Positions 34,636-44,942 of a stretch of 64,000 nucleotides of DNA are shown here, in pieces (positions within the stretch are counted from its first letter, which is position 1; each line of letters opens with the position of its first letter). The translations under genes were made by a program, and so were the position numbers. The notes beneath the pieces are model-generated. The model was not told where the DNA came from. It saw nothing but the letters and a program-made list of their open reading frames with translations, and did not search any database. The stretch is from Mycogone perniciosa. Its lineage: Eukaryota > Ascomycota > Sordariomycetes > Hypocreales > Hypocreaceae. The stretch is taken from NCBI GenBank assembly GCA_025331125.1, contig JAOALB010000114.1, positions 62,001-126,000 of the forward strand. The letters are read 5' to 3'.

Positions 34636-35297
34636 ATGCCTCGCCAACGATCCGTCGCTCGCGCCCCTTCGCGCCCTACTGCCTCCGCCCCGGCTCCCGC
34701 GCCGCAGCAGCAGCGTCCTGCCGCCACAATGGCCCATCCTCCCCAACAGCACGCTCCTACGGCTATGGCTCCCGCGCCGCAGGTCTCCCAGGGCCCGGGT
34801 CTGATCGGCCAGATGGCTAGCACCGCAGCGTACGTTCCAATCCCCGTTTTGAGTCTTGCGCATACAAACAGAAGAGGAGGGCGGGGGAATTGACCCCGAG
34901 ATGTCCGGGGGTCCCATAAATCCCGAGATCCGAATTGCGCCTCAACAATTTGGCCGCCAATCCCGAAAGCAATGCCTCGGACTTGACTACGGAAGAATAG
35001 CGCGTTTGGAATCGGCTCATACCGAAATGCTAACATGACCTTCTCTCGCGCAGTGGTGTCGCCATCGGCTCCTCTATCGGACACGCCATCGGTGGTCTCT
35101 TCTCTGGCGGCTCCTCCGAGCCTGCCCCCGCGCCTGTCCAGACCCAGGCCAGCCAACAGTCCCAACAGTACAACAACTGCTCTGTCCAGACCCAGAACTT
35201 CACCAAGTGCTTGGACGAGAACGGCGGCAACATGCAGATCTGCAACTGGTACCTTGAGCAGCTAAAGGCCTGCCAGGCTGCCGCCAGCCCGTACTAA
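34636..35297 (+). CDS. MIX17/CHCHD2-like twin-CX9C protein
   Basis: Two exons: 34636-34829 and 35054-35297, giving 145 residues; the intron is 224 bases, long for this window. The N-terminal half is rich in Ala, Pro, Arg and Gln, like a mitochondrial targeting stretch. The middle carries a Gly-rich hydrophobic segment (GLIGQMASTAAGVAIGSSIG, then HAIGGLFSGGS). The C-terminus is a CHCH domain with two CX9C motifs, one in NCSVQTQNFTKC and one in ICNWYLEQLKAC. These proteins are imported and oxidised by Mia40 in the intermembrane space and affect respiration and cristae (established family knowledge). Confidence 0.94.
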
Positions 35298-35533
35298 AGG
35301 AAATACGGGAAAAAGCCATGATGATGTGAGATGTGGAAAACGGGATTATGTAGAAATACACAGCTCTTTTGATGGGTCAGATATTTGGGCGCACAGCATG
35401 CATACTGGGATGAGAGCATAACAGAGCTGGGTTTATTGCACTAGGCTCTTGAACACTTGTACTATACAACGATTGGAACGTTCCCGCACAACGAGGAACT
35501 CTGCTTCCGCTGCTCTCCCTCTCTCTTCGTGCC

Positions 35534-35557
35534 TCTCTTTCTCTCTCTCTCTCTCTC
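35534..35557. repeat. CT-rich simple repeat
   Basis: A pyrimidine dinucleotide run in the convergent 3' region between the MIX17-like and UBX genes. Confidence 0.85.
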
Positions 35558-35580
35558 AATCTTGTTCATGTACCGCTTCG

Positions 35581-37355
35581 TTACTCGTCATTGTCATCAT
35601 TATCCGGTCTGGGCTCAAAGTTCAACTGCAAAAAGAAGAAAACAATGTCAGCAACTCCCAAACCACTCGACATCTTGCAGCAGAGAGCAGCACTTACCGA
35701 GTTTCCGTTGTTGTAAAGATTGCCACGGTGCTGATCACCTGGATTCTGGAATCCTTGGATGCGGCGATTTATTCCCTGCGAAGAGGCAGACGATGTACCG
35801 TTGTTTGCCCCGGTCGCAGACTCCTGTCGGGCTCCGTTTCGGTTTCCACCCGCGAGGCCAACCAGACTGAGAAGCCAGGTAAAGAAGCCTAGAATCATGC
35901 TGATGAAGCGTGATAGGGGGCCTTGAGGCGGTCCCTGGTATGCAGATGAGTACTTCTGAACAGGAATGAGGACCAACGTCGCTGACGGAATTAGGCCTAG
36001 TTCCCTGAGCGTCTTGCGCTCTTCCGTTTCGTCGATGTTCTTATGCGGTAATGGTGACAAGATTTGCTTGAAGGTGTATGGGGCAGTGCTTTCTCCTCTC
36101 TTTTCGTCAACCCATTGTCTCACATCCTTGAGAAGTGAGGTGGCCTCGAATGGTGACCGGATCGCTGACCCATCGAACAGACGGACTTGGATCGAGGCCA
36201 TCTCATACCGCTTGGATGTGGATGGCGCCGTGGTCTCAGGTGTTCTCTGCCCATCGATTCTCTGCTGCCTCCTCATTTCTGCTTGCATGCGCCGCTCTGC
36301 TTTGTCATTCTCGATCCGCTCAAGAATCCTCTGGCGCTCTTCCGCTCGTCCTCTTGCCCTAGCTTCACGGGCCTCCCGTTCCTCTGCCATTACCCTGCTG
36401 TGTGCAATATCCTCTTCCGTCATCCCGTCATTTGCCTCATTCGCCTCTTCTACTATCCTGCTATGTGTCTCATCTATCTCTTCTATTATCCTGTCATCTG
36501 CTTCATCCTCTTCCCTCTCCCTGCGGTGTCCCTCATTTGCTGGCATCCCCACCCTGAAGTAATGCCCATTCACTTGCGCCCTGATCCTACGCTCGCCTTC
36601 TGGCACCCTGAACAGTCCGGCCCTCTGGCGGCTATTATTACCCGAAGGCTCGTTGTAAAATGACCCGATTTCCGAAGGCTCGTTGTCTGGTGGCTCGTTG
36701 TCTGGTGGCTCGTTGGCTGATGCCTCGTTGGCTGATGCCTCATTGATCAATTGCTCATTGGCCAATCGTTGGTTCCGTAATTCTCGGCTGGGTCCTAGCT
36801 GAAATCGCTCGATGGGTTCGTCACTGTATCTTACCACTATTACAGGCGGGGGAGCACACTCGTTGCAAAATGAGATTGTTGAGAGTATTGCGACTCGCCG
36901 CATATTCGGGGCAATGGCATCAAAGGCTTTCCGCATCCGACAGTAGAAGTCGTGTCCGCTGGTCCCAGAGACGATGTATTCCTTGAACTCGCCCTGCTTC
37001 ATAATGAGCACGACGGGTGCCTTGGGTAGTGGCAAGAGCTTCGCCAGATATCCCGCTTCCTCGGAGCCCTCCGTCAGGCGCAGAGCGACAGCCCGGGGTT
37101 CAACCAACTCCTGCATCTACGACTTGTTAGTATTCCCAGAAATACGGATCTGAGCTTCATGGTCATACGCAACGGTGTCCCAGGTATTCATCTTCCCATC
37201 TCTGGCTCTCTTCATTATCATCTGGCCATGTGTCAGCCAGCCAGCTTAAGAAGGCGAAATACAACGGCACACGTACTCGTGACAAAGCAAAGAACACGCT
37301 TCTGCTGTGTGACAGCTTCCGTGATGGCGTCTTGTAGCGATCCTTGGAAGAACAT
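35581..37355 (-). CDS. UBX-domain protein with thioredoxin-like N-terminus (UBXN4/erasin-like)
   Basis: Four exons: 37355-37277, 37221-37169, 37116-35698 and 35625-35581, giving 531 residues. Residues 1-110 resemble the UAS/thioredoxin-like fold (FFQGSLQDAITEAVTQQKRV, later LRLTEGSEEAGYLAKLLPLPKAPVVLIMK). A long Glu/Arg-rich region predicted to be coiled coil follows, including a short Asn-Glu-Pro-Pro repeat (near 36680-36750) and EEREAREARARGRAEE. The UBX domain starts around ASIQVRLFDGSAIRSPFEA and ends ATLVLIPVQ. A hydrophobic hairpin ISMILGFFTWLLSLVGLAGG comes next. Such proteins bind Cdc48/p97 and act in ER-associated degradation (family knowledge). The third intron has an ACTAAC branch and a TTTTGCAG acceptor. 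Confidence 0.9.
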
Positions 37356-38028
37356 TTTGAACGGACGAAAAGCGCTGTGCAGATTTTCGGAGAGCAAAGG
37401 CCCAAGCAAAACTAGCCGGATAAGAAAAGAGCACACTGGTTCACGATCGTGGCCTTAGGTTCTTGATGCAAGATCAAGTTGGATGAGCACGAATGCTTCG
37501 AATCACAAGAGGGCACACTCAATTTATATGGCGGAGCAATGACGAAAGGACGAGTTGTCGATGGCAGAGCTACCCCTCTAAATTTCCTGTTTAAGAATGG
37601 CTTGCAGCTATGGCAGAAAGGCCGGAGATCAATGCCTACTTAGGCAGGCGGTATATATATCCTCGAGCCGGCATCCATAAAAGCAGCGTTATGCACAACA
37701 ACTCCCCCTTACATAGGTAAACTGGAGACATACGCCCTCTGTTCTTTGTACGTTCACGCCCTCGGGTGGCCCGGTATGCTCCTCACTACTTCCGCTGCCG
37801 GTCTATGCAGTATGTGGTAGTATTTATGTAGTTCGCACAGGGGGATAACCAACAGAGACACCTCCTCGGTATGACGACGGGCTTGCCCAGTACCACTACT
37901 CAAGGCTATCCATTGAGAGAGAGACATCTGGCAACTCTTGCGTGATCCGAGCTGTTATCTATCTCTCGGCTTCAGCTGCTGTTAGTTGCCAAGGCTGCTC
38001 CGACTGGGGTAACTGCGGAAATCTGTGA
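37356..38028. other. promoter of the UBX gene and intergenic DNA
   Basis: No gene is seen. A TATATATATCC stretch at about 37652-37662 is TATA-like but too far from the UBX start to be assigned with confidence. Confidence 0.4.
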
Positions 38029-38498
38029 GGTAGCATCGGCGGACATAGTAGCGCACACCAAGTCCTGGAACTTGTCGTCAGTGAGTTTGTTATCTTCCTC
38101 TCCCTGTCTCCTCTTAACCGCTCTTTTTTTTCTATTTAGTGAAAATAGCTGGGGGCCAAGTATCCAATAGACATATATCCGCGCCAACACATCCCAATGT
38201 TAGTAGACAGATTGATCTCTCAATGGCCGAAATTGGGTCATCGTTAAGAGATGAGCAGAAAATGTTTGAATCGGATTGTCTAGGCCGCGATGGCTTCCGG
38301 TGTGCGATTTCCGGCTACCCTAATAGGTCAAGCGCTCAAGATGGACTTGCGGATGTGCCTGGAGGCCTAAAGGTCGTCCATATCCAATGCGTACATATTC
38401 TACCTTTCGGTCTTAGAAAGCTCGATGAGAATAATGCGACCGAAACGAGGAATAAGGCCATTATTTGGTGGGCACTCCATCGATATTTCCCTATATGA
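38029..38498 (+). pseudogene. HNH nuclease fragment
   Basis: Two exon-like pieces, 38029-38080 and 38140-38498, join across an intron with a GTGAGT donor, CTTAACC branch and TTTAG acceptor. The join restores the frame: A plus TG gives the Met of MKIAGGQVSNRHIS. The conserved core is LGRDGFRCAISGYPNRSS and then IQCVHILPFGLRKLDE, followed by NKAIIWWALHRYFP. These are the HNH-type signatures of a large fungal nuclease family. The reading frame is closed by TGA at 38026-38028 just upstream, and the protein stops soon after RYFPI, so both ends are missing. It is probably a remnant; the function of the parent family in fungi is not known to me. Confidence 0.65.
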
Positions 38499-38654
38499 GA
38501 TAGCCAAATGGATACAGCAACTATTAAGGTATTAACCAGCACCAAAACGCGATTACTCTCAGCAGTATGGCTCATGATGAATTCGACAATTATAAGACTC
38601 TAATTTCATAGTGTTAGCGACAAACGCCTGATGAGAGTCTTCCCGAAATTATAA

Positions 38655-39154
38655 TCAGCCTGTTCCGCTACCTTCAAAAGGCTCAGTGATCTCTAGATGC
38701 CGAATGACTGCTTGAGCCTGGCCAAAATCGCTCCCCGAATCCACCCAGACAGCTCCTATCAACGCCTCAACCGTCGATGCCAAAGTAGCCCGCGGGATTT
38801 CGCCTCTCTGGGCGGGGTTCTTGGTAATATATTCTTTCAGACCAAACCTCTTCCCAAGATCTTCCAAAGCCGTGTTGGCTCCCGCCTCTTTCAGTATATC
38901 GCTGCTTTCCTCTAATCCAGTCAGTACAACATAGGGCTAAACGTGGCCGAATCCTACGCACTCGTTCCTCTGTTATTTATGTATGATCTGTGTGCGACAT
39001 CCAAGCGGATGAGTGCGTCTCCGATCAATGCCAACCGTTTGTTCCCTGGCCGGTAGGATGTTGATGCGCCCGCTGCTAGGGTAGCCTCATCGAGCAACGC
39101 GGTGTCATCGAAATAGTAGTTCAGAATTTCCTGAAGACTGGCGTGGGTTGTCAT
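38655..39154 (-). CDS. small RNase III-like protein with degenerate active site
   Basis: Two exons: 39154-38962 and 38911-38655, phase 1 junction, 149 residues. The helical RNase III fold is recognisable: LQEILNYYFDDTALLDEATL, the signature-like NKRLALIGDALIRLDVAHRS, and late ATLASTVEALIGAVWVD. Compared with the canonical signature NERLEFLGD, the two glutamates are Lys39 and Ala42, while Asp46 remains. In the second acidic pair the Asp is Ser110, while Glu113 remains. There is no dsRNA-binding domain. Two of the four catalytic metal-binding acids (E. coli E41 and D114) plus E38 are therefore lost, so cleavage is unlikely. A structural or RNA-binding role is inferred. It lies convergent to the HNH fragment. 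Confidence 0.75.
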
Positions 39155-39723
39155 GACTGGGGCTGTTTTACTCTTTTTACCAAGCGAAATGGCGAGATAG
39201 ACAGCGGCGATGAAAGGTTAGTTCTCCCTCGATATTTAAGTTATACTAGGTTGCGAATAAAGAAATGGTGCAACGAACCATCCATGAGTTCTCCTATTGG
39301 TCGCTTTTTGAGTTTTGTCCATATCGTCAACTTTCTGTCAACATTACGACACCCGGAAAAAATATGAGAGTACACACCATGGGATCTATAAGCCATACGG
39401 CAAGGTCCCTGTTTTATCCACTGGCGGAGCCCTTTGCTTTCAAAGTGTCGCCACTCACTATCGAGCGATGATCGCTGGCTTGAAACCCCTGGGGGATGGG
39501 CACGTTTGGGCTGGTTGGTCACGATTGATGTTGTGACTGCAAAATGCACATATACCATTAGACAACTCTTCTACTTCTGCATTCAAAGCTCATGTGCTAT
39601 AATTATCGTACAAGACATATCCAAACCACCGTTCCGTTTCGAGATTAAGTAGTGCCTAAGAGCCTGACTCGACACGCTTTGGCCTACCCTAGGTGTCTCC
39701 AAGATTCCATTCGGCGTATTCTT
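39155..39723. other. intergenic interval
   Basis: About 570 bases between two minus-strand genes, with no supportable gene. It should contain the promoter of the RNase III-like gene and the 3' end of the next gene. Confidence 0.45.
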
Positions 39724-40833
39724 TCAAGCATTAGGAGTTTTACAATCCTCCATAGATTGGATCCCTGAACATCGGGAAGCGGCACAAACAGGTTCAGGAA
39801 CATAGTCTTCCTCTCTTTCTACATGCTCAGTCCCTGGGTTGGTGTCACCTTTGTCGACGAGGTCGGTTGGTAAATGATCTGTGGTGACTTCTGCTGAGAC
39901 CGATGTTGGAGATACCTCGTCTGAATCGGAGCCACTCAAAGGCCGTGAGGTCTGAGTGGTCACATTTTGGTCTTTGATGCTGGACGATGGTTCGCTGGGA
40001 GGATTTGTCTCCACGTTTGGTCCTCCTTCGATGACAGAGTGTTTGTCATTATCGTTTATAACAATCCGTGACTCAGCTTCTGTGTGGGGGCGTTTGCTTC
40101 GATTGGTGTCACAAGGTTCCTCAGAAGAAAAGCGTCTCTTCTGATTATTTGAGATTGGCTCTGATTCAGAGCTAGTTGTGGGAGACGGGTTCTCTTTGGT
40201 ATTCTCAGGTGGTTCCGTCAAGGGGACAGGTTCCTTCGCCAGTATAGATGGAGATGGAGGCCGCTGGGCATCTGAAAGCGTTCGATCATGAGAACTGGGT
40301 GAAGGGGGCTTCGGTATGTCCTCGATAAGCTCATCGTTAAAAGGCCATGTGAAATCATCTATCCAAGGTTAGCAAAAGCATATCGACCAGCGAGAACTCA
40401 TAGTATACTCACACATATCCGCCAGTCGATCTCCAGCATCAGGTCCGAGAAGTGATGCAAGAAATGCAATAAGGCTATCGAGGGAGGCGCAGCGACTGAG
40501 TTTAAGGTACTCGAAGAGCTGGTTTTTGTCAAGTTCCTTTCCGTAGAGAAATAGAAGTGAGAGGTCATTCTGCATTTTCTTGAGTTCTTCCAGCCGTTCA
40601 TCTTTCCTAGTCTGCAGGCGCTTGTAGAAGTCGGCCTGGTCTGATGAGGTGCATGCCATCTCGGCGACATCGTGATGGAAAGCCTCTGGATCCTGGAGAA
40701 ACATGGGCACGGTATTAAAGCGCTCGTGGAGGTCCCCGAATAGCGCATCCTCATCCAGATGGACAAACCAATTTGGCCATCTGTATTGGGGCTCTTGATC
40801 GAAGTCAACGGCAGGTGGTTTTCTCCAAGGCAT
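39724..40833 (-). CDS. unrecognised Pro/Ser-rich fungal protein
   Basis: Two exons: 40833-40413 and 40358-39724, phase 1 junction, 351 residues. The intron has a GTGAGT donor and GATAG acceptor. Residues 1-140 look folded and helical, starting MPWRKPPAVDFDQ, with WPNWFVHLDEDALFGDLHER and a Lys/Glu-rich helix (RLQTRKDERLEELKKMQNDL). After DFTWPFNDELIEDIPKPPSP the rest is disordered: Pro-, Ser-, Thr- and Glu-rich, with one basic patch RSKRPHTE that could serve in nuclear import. I do not recognise the family. It is divergent from the kinase pseudogene. Confidence 0.65.
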
Positions 40834-41240
40834 CGCGAATCAGTCTTCTTAGCTTGCAGATGTCGTTGATGATTGATGTTAGGGGTTGAAGAGTTGTAAT
40901 GGTGAGAGTTGTTTTGATTGCAAAAATGTAACAGAAAAGTAGCCTGTGTGACTTATTGTTGCAAGAAAGCGTTGAGGTGAATAAGACTCAAGCGTGTACT
41001 GCGTCACTGCATTCACTTTGCCATCAGATTCGATGTATAAACCCCCAGAACCACCGCTCGATTTTTTTATCTATGCCCATCTACAAATTTGTCAACTATC
41101 TATTTCATATCTATTTTCTCCTCACAACTCTTGTCTTCCAAGCGCTTTACTTCTTCCGACTTAAAAAAAATCCCACTTCCCTACAAACCAGAACATCAAG
41201 CGCAGTAATTACATTGAATACCTTCTATTTAAGGACAATA
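40834..41240. promoter_or_regulatory. divergent upstream region
   Basis: A 407-base interval between two divergent genes, holding both promoters. No further gene is seen. Confidence 0.45.
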
Positions 41241-42891
41241 ATGGCTCCTTCATCTACAGATATCTCTCAAGATCACTCATTAATGCCGATTGTTGAGTTC
41301 CTGGCTGCTAGCGGATTCTCCTCAAACCCGCATCCAGATGACCAACTCTTACTACATCAAGTTCCAGGTCGTGACGAAGAGGTACCTGTGGTGCCTCAAA
41401 CGTCAAAACACCCCGACTTTACAGTAATACTAGAGAGTTTACGTTGCAGCTTCCATTACACTGAACAGCGCAACATAGTTCTCCAGAGCGTCCGCCGGAG
41501 CCGATTGATCCTGTTTAATCTAGACAGCCAAAATGAGATAGACGCGGACGGCGGGCAGGATTTCACACTGAGCCCGGTCTCCATCTCACCTGGCGTATGG
41601 AGGATCGTCAGTCCACGACCAGAAACAGAGCCGCTCCAGCTTGACTTTCGTCTTCTTGAGCCGAGGTATGAGCTGGAAAGGACTTCTGAGGTGGAAGAAA
41701 CGGGACCGAAACGGAAGACCACCACTTCTATGGAAGGCTGGACCAAGCGTCTCCGCCTTGACAATGAGAGTGACGGCTTGGGAATGGTTCTACTACGTCA
41801 TCCACAGCAGGTATGATTACAACACCAACTGGCTCTCTTCTCGTGTGCTTTCTCGGTACTTACATGTGCTTCCAGGATATGTCTAAGAGAATGTCCCATC
41901 CACCAACCTCCAGTATCAGCAACCCCTTGCTTGAACTTGACACTGGTGAAATTGTCACCATCAGGACGCCGGCTAACGACGAGAGACATGCCTCTGAGAA
42001 TTACTCAGTCTCTCATTTGCGTGACATCGTTCACAAGAGGTCCGCATCCCTCTTTCAAGGCAAGCATTCCAAGCTTGGCAACGTCGCAGTAAAGATTATT
42101 CGGCCCTAGAGGGAGCCGCAATATCTGCACTTGCCGACGGTTTGTCAAAAATGTAGAAATGAAGAAAAGGCCATGCGCGAGCTAGATCATGTAAGTTTCC
42201 ATATTGATCTGATGTGGGCCGCGTTTCGTCAACTAACAACGTGTCTCAGCCAAATATCATCAAGTTCCTAGTGTCAGACGCTCGCCTCTTCTCCATTTAC
42301 ATGGAATGTCTGCCGTACCCCGATCTGGCTCACTGCAGGAATAGTCACCGTGGCCATTTCTACACCGGCACGCTCCAGGATGCGTCCCGTATTCTGTCCG
42401 ACATGAGGGAAGCTTTGGAGTATCTAAACCATCATAAAGTGCTCCATAACGATATAAAGCCGGGGAACATTCTGTATTCCCCCAGCCGCGGTGCCATTCT
42501 CATTGACTTTGGGTTGGCTTCCTCTATCGGTGATGTGGCCTGCAATGGGGGCACTCCTTGGTATGTACCCCCTGAGTTCCTCGCAAGCAATTTGAGAGGT
42601 TACGAGAGTGATATCTTTGCTCTCGGCATTACTCTTTTATATCTCCTCAAGTAGATTCCCCTTCCTGAAGCAACCCAAAGGCCGTGGGTTGTTTGGAAGG
42701 TCAGGTCAGACACCAGAGAAGCTGATCACATGAAGGATTGGCTGGCCAAAGTTGACGAGGTTCGTGAAAGCCTTGAGCTAAGTGGGCTTGAAGGGCTGGT
42801 CAGAAGTTTGGTCGGCAAAAATCTCGCAATAAGAGTGGCGGTCTTTAAAGCGGGAGGGAAGTGGCTTTCAAAGCAATCTGGCTCAAAATGA
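41241..42891 (+). pseudogene. protein kinase pseudogene with two in-frame TAG codons
   Basis: Exons: 41241-41810, 41876-42190 and 42250-42891. All junctions are phase 0 with clean signals (GTATGA/CAG; GTAAGT, CAACTAAC branch, CAG). The N-terminal 190 residues carry an FHA-like or unassigned beta-rich region ending in basic GWTKRLRLD. The kinase core follows: VAVKIIRP, then TAG at 42107-42109, then NEEKAMRELDH, YMECLPYPDL, HNDIKPGNILY, LIDFGLASS and GGTPWYVPPEF. A second TAG at 42652-42654 interrupts LLYLLK and IPLPEA, and a C-lobe tail runs on to TGA at 42889. The catalytic Asp, Asn and DFG are kept, with HRD changed to HND. Conservation on both sides of each stop shows recent inactivation. 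Confidence 0.75.
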
Positions 42892-43750
42892 TGCGCAAAT
42901 AGGAACGCATTTCTTGAAATACTGGGAATTACTGGGCATTGCTGGAATATTTAGAAGTCGAATAGTATCTGCAGTGTATGTAAGAATGCCCGTCTATGTA
43001 AGCTACCAGTAGCAATTGCAGCAATAACAGGGAAATTGAGCAATCTCGAAAACGACCAAATTGGCTTCGTAACCAAGCGCTATGCCTGAGCTGACTCCCT
43101 TTCAGTATATCAACAGCTATCCCGGCTCATGCAATGCCATCGCAAGATGAAATCCTTGGGTTAAGTATAGCGTCCATCAAATGGGCCGCAAAATCACGGA
43201 GCTTTCATTCTCTCTTAAACCGCAGATGTCACTTAACAAAGCTGCTTGACCCCCCTTTGGTAGGTTTTGGACGAAAATATTCAGTAGGTCTTTAGTCTTG
43301 TCGTAATCCGAGGTTGCAGTGTACGAAGTACTTCTTGTTTACTTATCTAGAGAGTATATAGTTCACTCAATCCTAAATGAACTTACCTAGTAGTTTCCTA
43401 TGCAGTTATAGTTGGTCCGCAAAAGTTTGTATATCCTATCCGACTAAGGATGATACTGCTCTGTAGTGTAAGTTGACTTTGTATTAAAGCAGAAAATAAA
43501 AGGCTAATCCATAAGACTTGGTAAAATACTAATACATGGGACAAATCAGAATTTATACTATAGAAAGGCCCATAACATTACCTGTAGATAATATGATCCA
43601 GTTGGTTATGTGTCGCAACACCCAAGGCCTATCTAGGCAGGCGGTAAGACCCTCGCATAGATGTGATCATAACTGGCAATTGTCCCGCGATATTCCAGAT
43701 CCTCCCACCTCAACGTCAGCCTCTCAAGCAATTGGCCATCCCATGCAACA
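42892..43750. other. intergenic interval
   Basis: About 860 bases without a gene; by eye it is rich in A and T. A TACGAAGTA motif lies at 43322-43330. It should include the SURF1 promoter. Confidence 0.45.
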
Positions 43751-44905
43751 ATGAATTGCACACATACCTTTCTGCGCAGCCTGCGGGCAAGCAGCTTCGC
43801 AAAATCCACGCCGAAATGCCCCAAAACCGTCCGCATCACAGCTCCCCAAACCGCCCGAAGACCAATATCGACATCGAGCGCAAGACCAAACAACCGACAA
43901 TCCGTCGACGACCCCGACTTTGTATCAATAATCGACGCGCCGCCCCAGATCGTACGCGCCGGTAAGCGCCATGGACCTGGCATCATTCTCCTCGGTTCGT
44001 GACCCAAGTCCTGCGCAAGAAAAGTAGTAGCACCATGCTTATTGGGATTCCAATAGCTCTCATTCCAGTCACTGCTTTCGCTCTCGGCACATGGCAAGTC
44101 CAGCGTCTAGGCTGGAAAACAGACTTGATCGCCAAGCTAGAAGACCGCCTCGTGCGCGATCCCTTGCCCCTCCCACCGCATATCGACCCTTCTGTCGTCC
44201 ATGAGTTCGACTATCGCCGAGTCCTTGCCACCGGCCGCCTACGGCACGACCAAGAGATGCTTATTGGGCCGCGTATGCGAGACGGGCAGGATGGGTTCAT
44301 GGTAGTAACACCGCTAGAGCGCGAGGGCGGCTCAACTATCCTGGTGAACCGGGGGTGGATCAGCAAGAAGCATCGCAGCCAGAAGACTAGACCAGCTGGC
44401 TTGCCTACGGGGGTGGTCACGGTAGAAGGGCTGTTGCGCGAGCCATGGAAGAAGAACATGTTTACGCCGGACAATAGGCCCGATAAGGGCGAGTTTTATT
44501 TCCCGGATGTGCAGGAGATGGCTGCTTTGACAGGCAGCCAGCCTGTCTGGGTGGAGGCTACCATGGGTATGACCCCCTTCTTCTCCCCATAACCAATCCC
44601 TCTTCCCCCTTCTCCTTGCTGACGACCCCAGAACCCGAGTTCATGAAGATGATGGACTATGAAGCTCGAGGTATCCCCTTCGGAAGGGCCGCGGAGGTCA
44701 ACCTGAGGAATAACCATGCCCAATATATTTTCACATGGTAAAACCCCCGTTTCTCACTTTCGTCGTAGTCTTCGTCCTCCTTCATAAACTAACCATCAAT
44801 CATAGGTACGGGCTTTCCCTTGCCACAACAATCATGCTTTACATGGTCCTCAAGAAGCCGCCATCAAACGTCGCCCGTCGCATTCGGGTCAGCCGAAGTA
44901 TATAG
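43751..44905 (+). CDS. shy1: SURF1/Shy1, cytochrome c oxidase assembly factor
   Basis: Four exons: 43751-43994, 44057-44566, 44632-44737 and 44806-44905, giving 319 residues; phases 1, 1, 2. The first 50 residues are basic and Ser/Thr/Arg-rich, as in a mitochondrial presequence. Helix 1 spans intron 1 (GIILLALIPVTAFALGTWQV). The intermembrane domain shows QRLGWKTDLIAKLEDRL, FDYRRVLATGRLRHDQEM, ILVNRGWI and PDKGEFYFPDV. Helix 2 is YGLSLATTIMLYMVL near the C-terminus. SURF1 proteins deliver or protect heme a during Cox1 assembly (established knowledge). The stop is only 37 bases from the convergent CENP-T stop. Confidence 0.96.
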
Positions 44906-44942
44906 ATGTAAAAATCCCAGTGAGCCTGTTGTAACAAAAATA

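Noticed and set aside
25885..42654. Reassignment of TAG as a sense codon
   Set aside because: GDT1-like, WD40, NLR, SURF1, DUF6914-like and secreted-protein genes in this window end properly at TAG, so the three internal TAGs are lesions.
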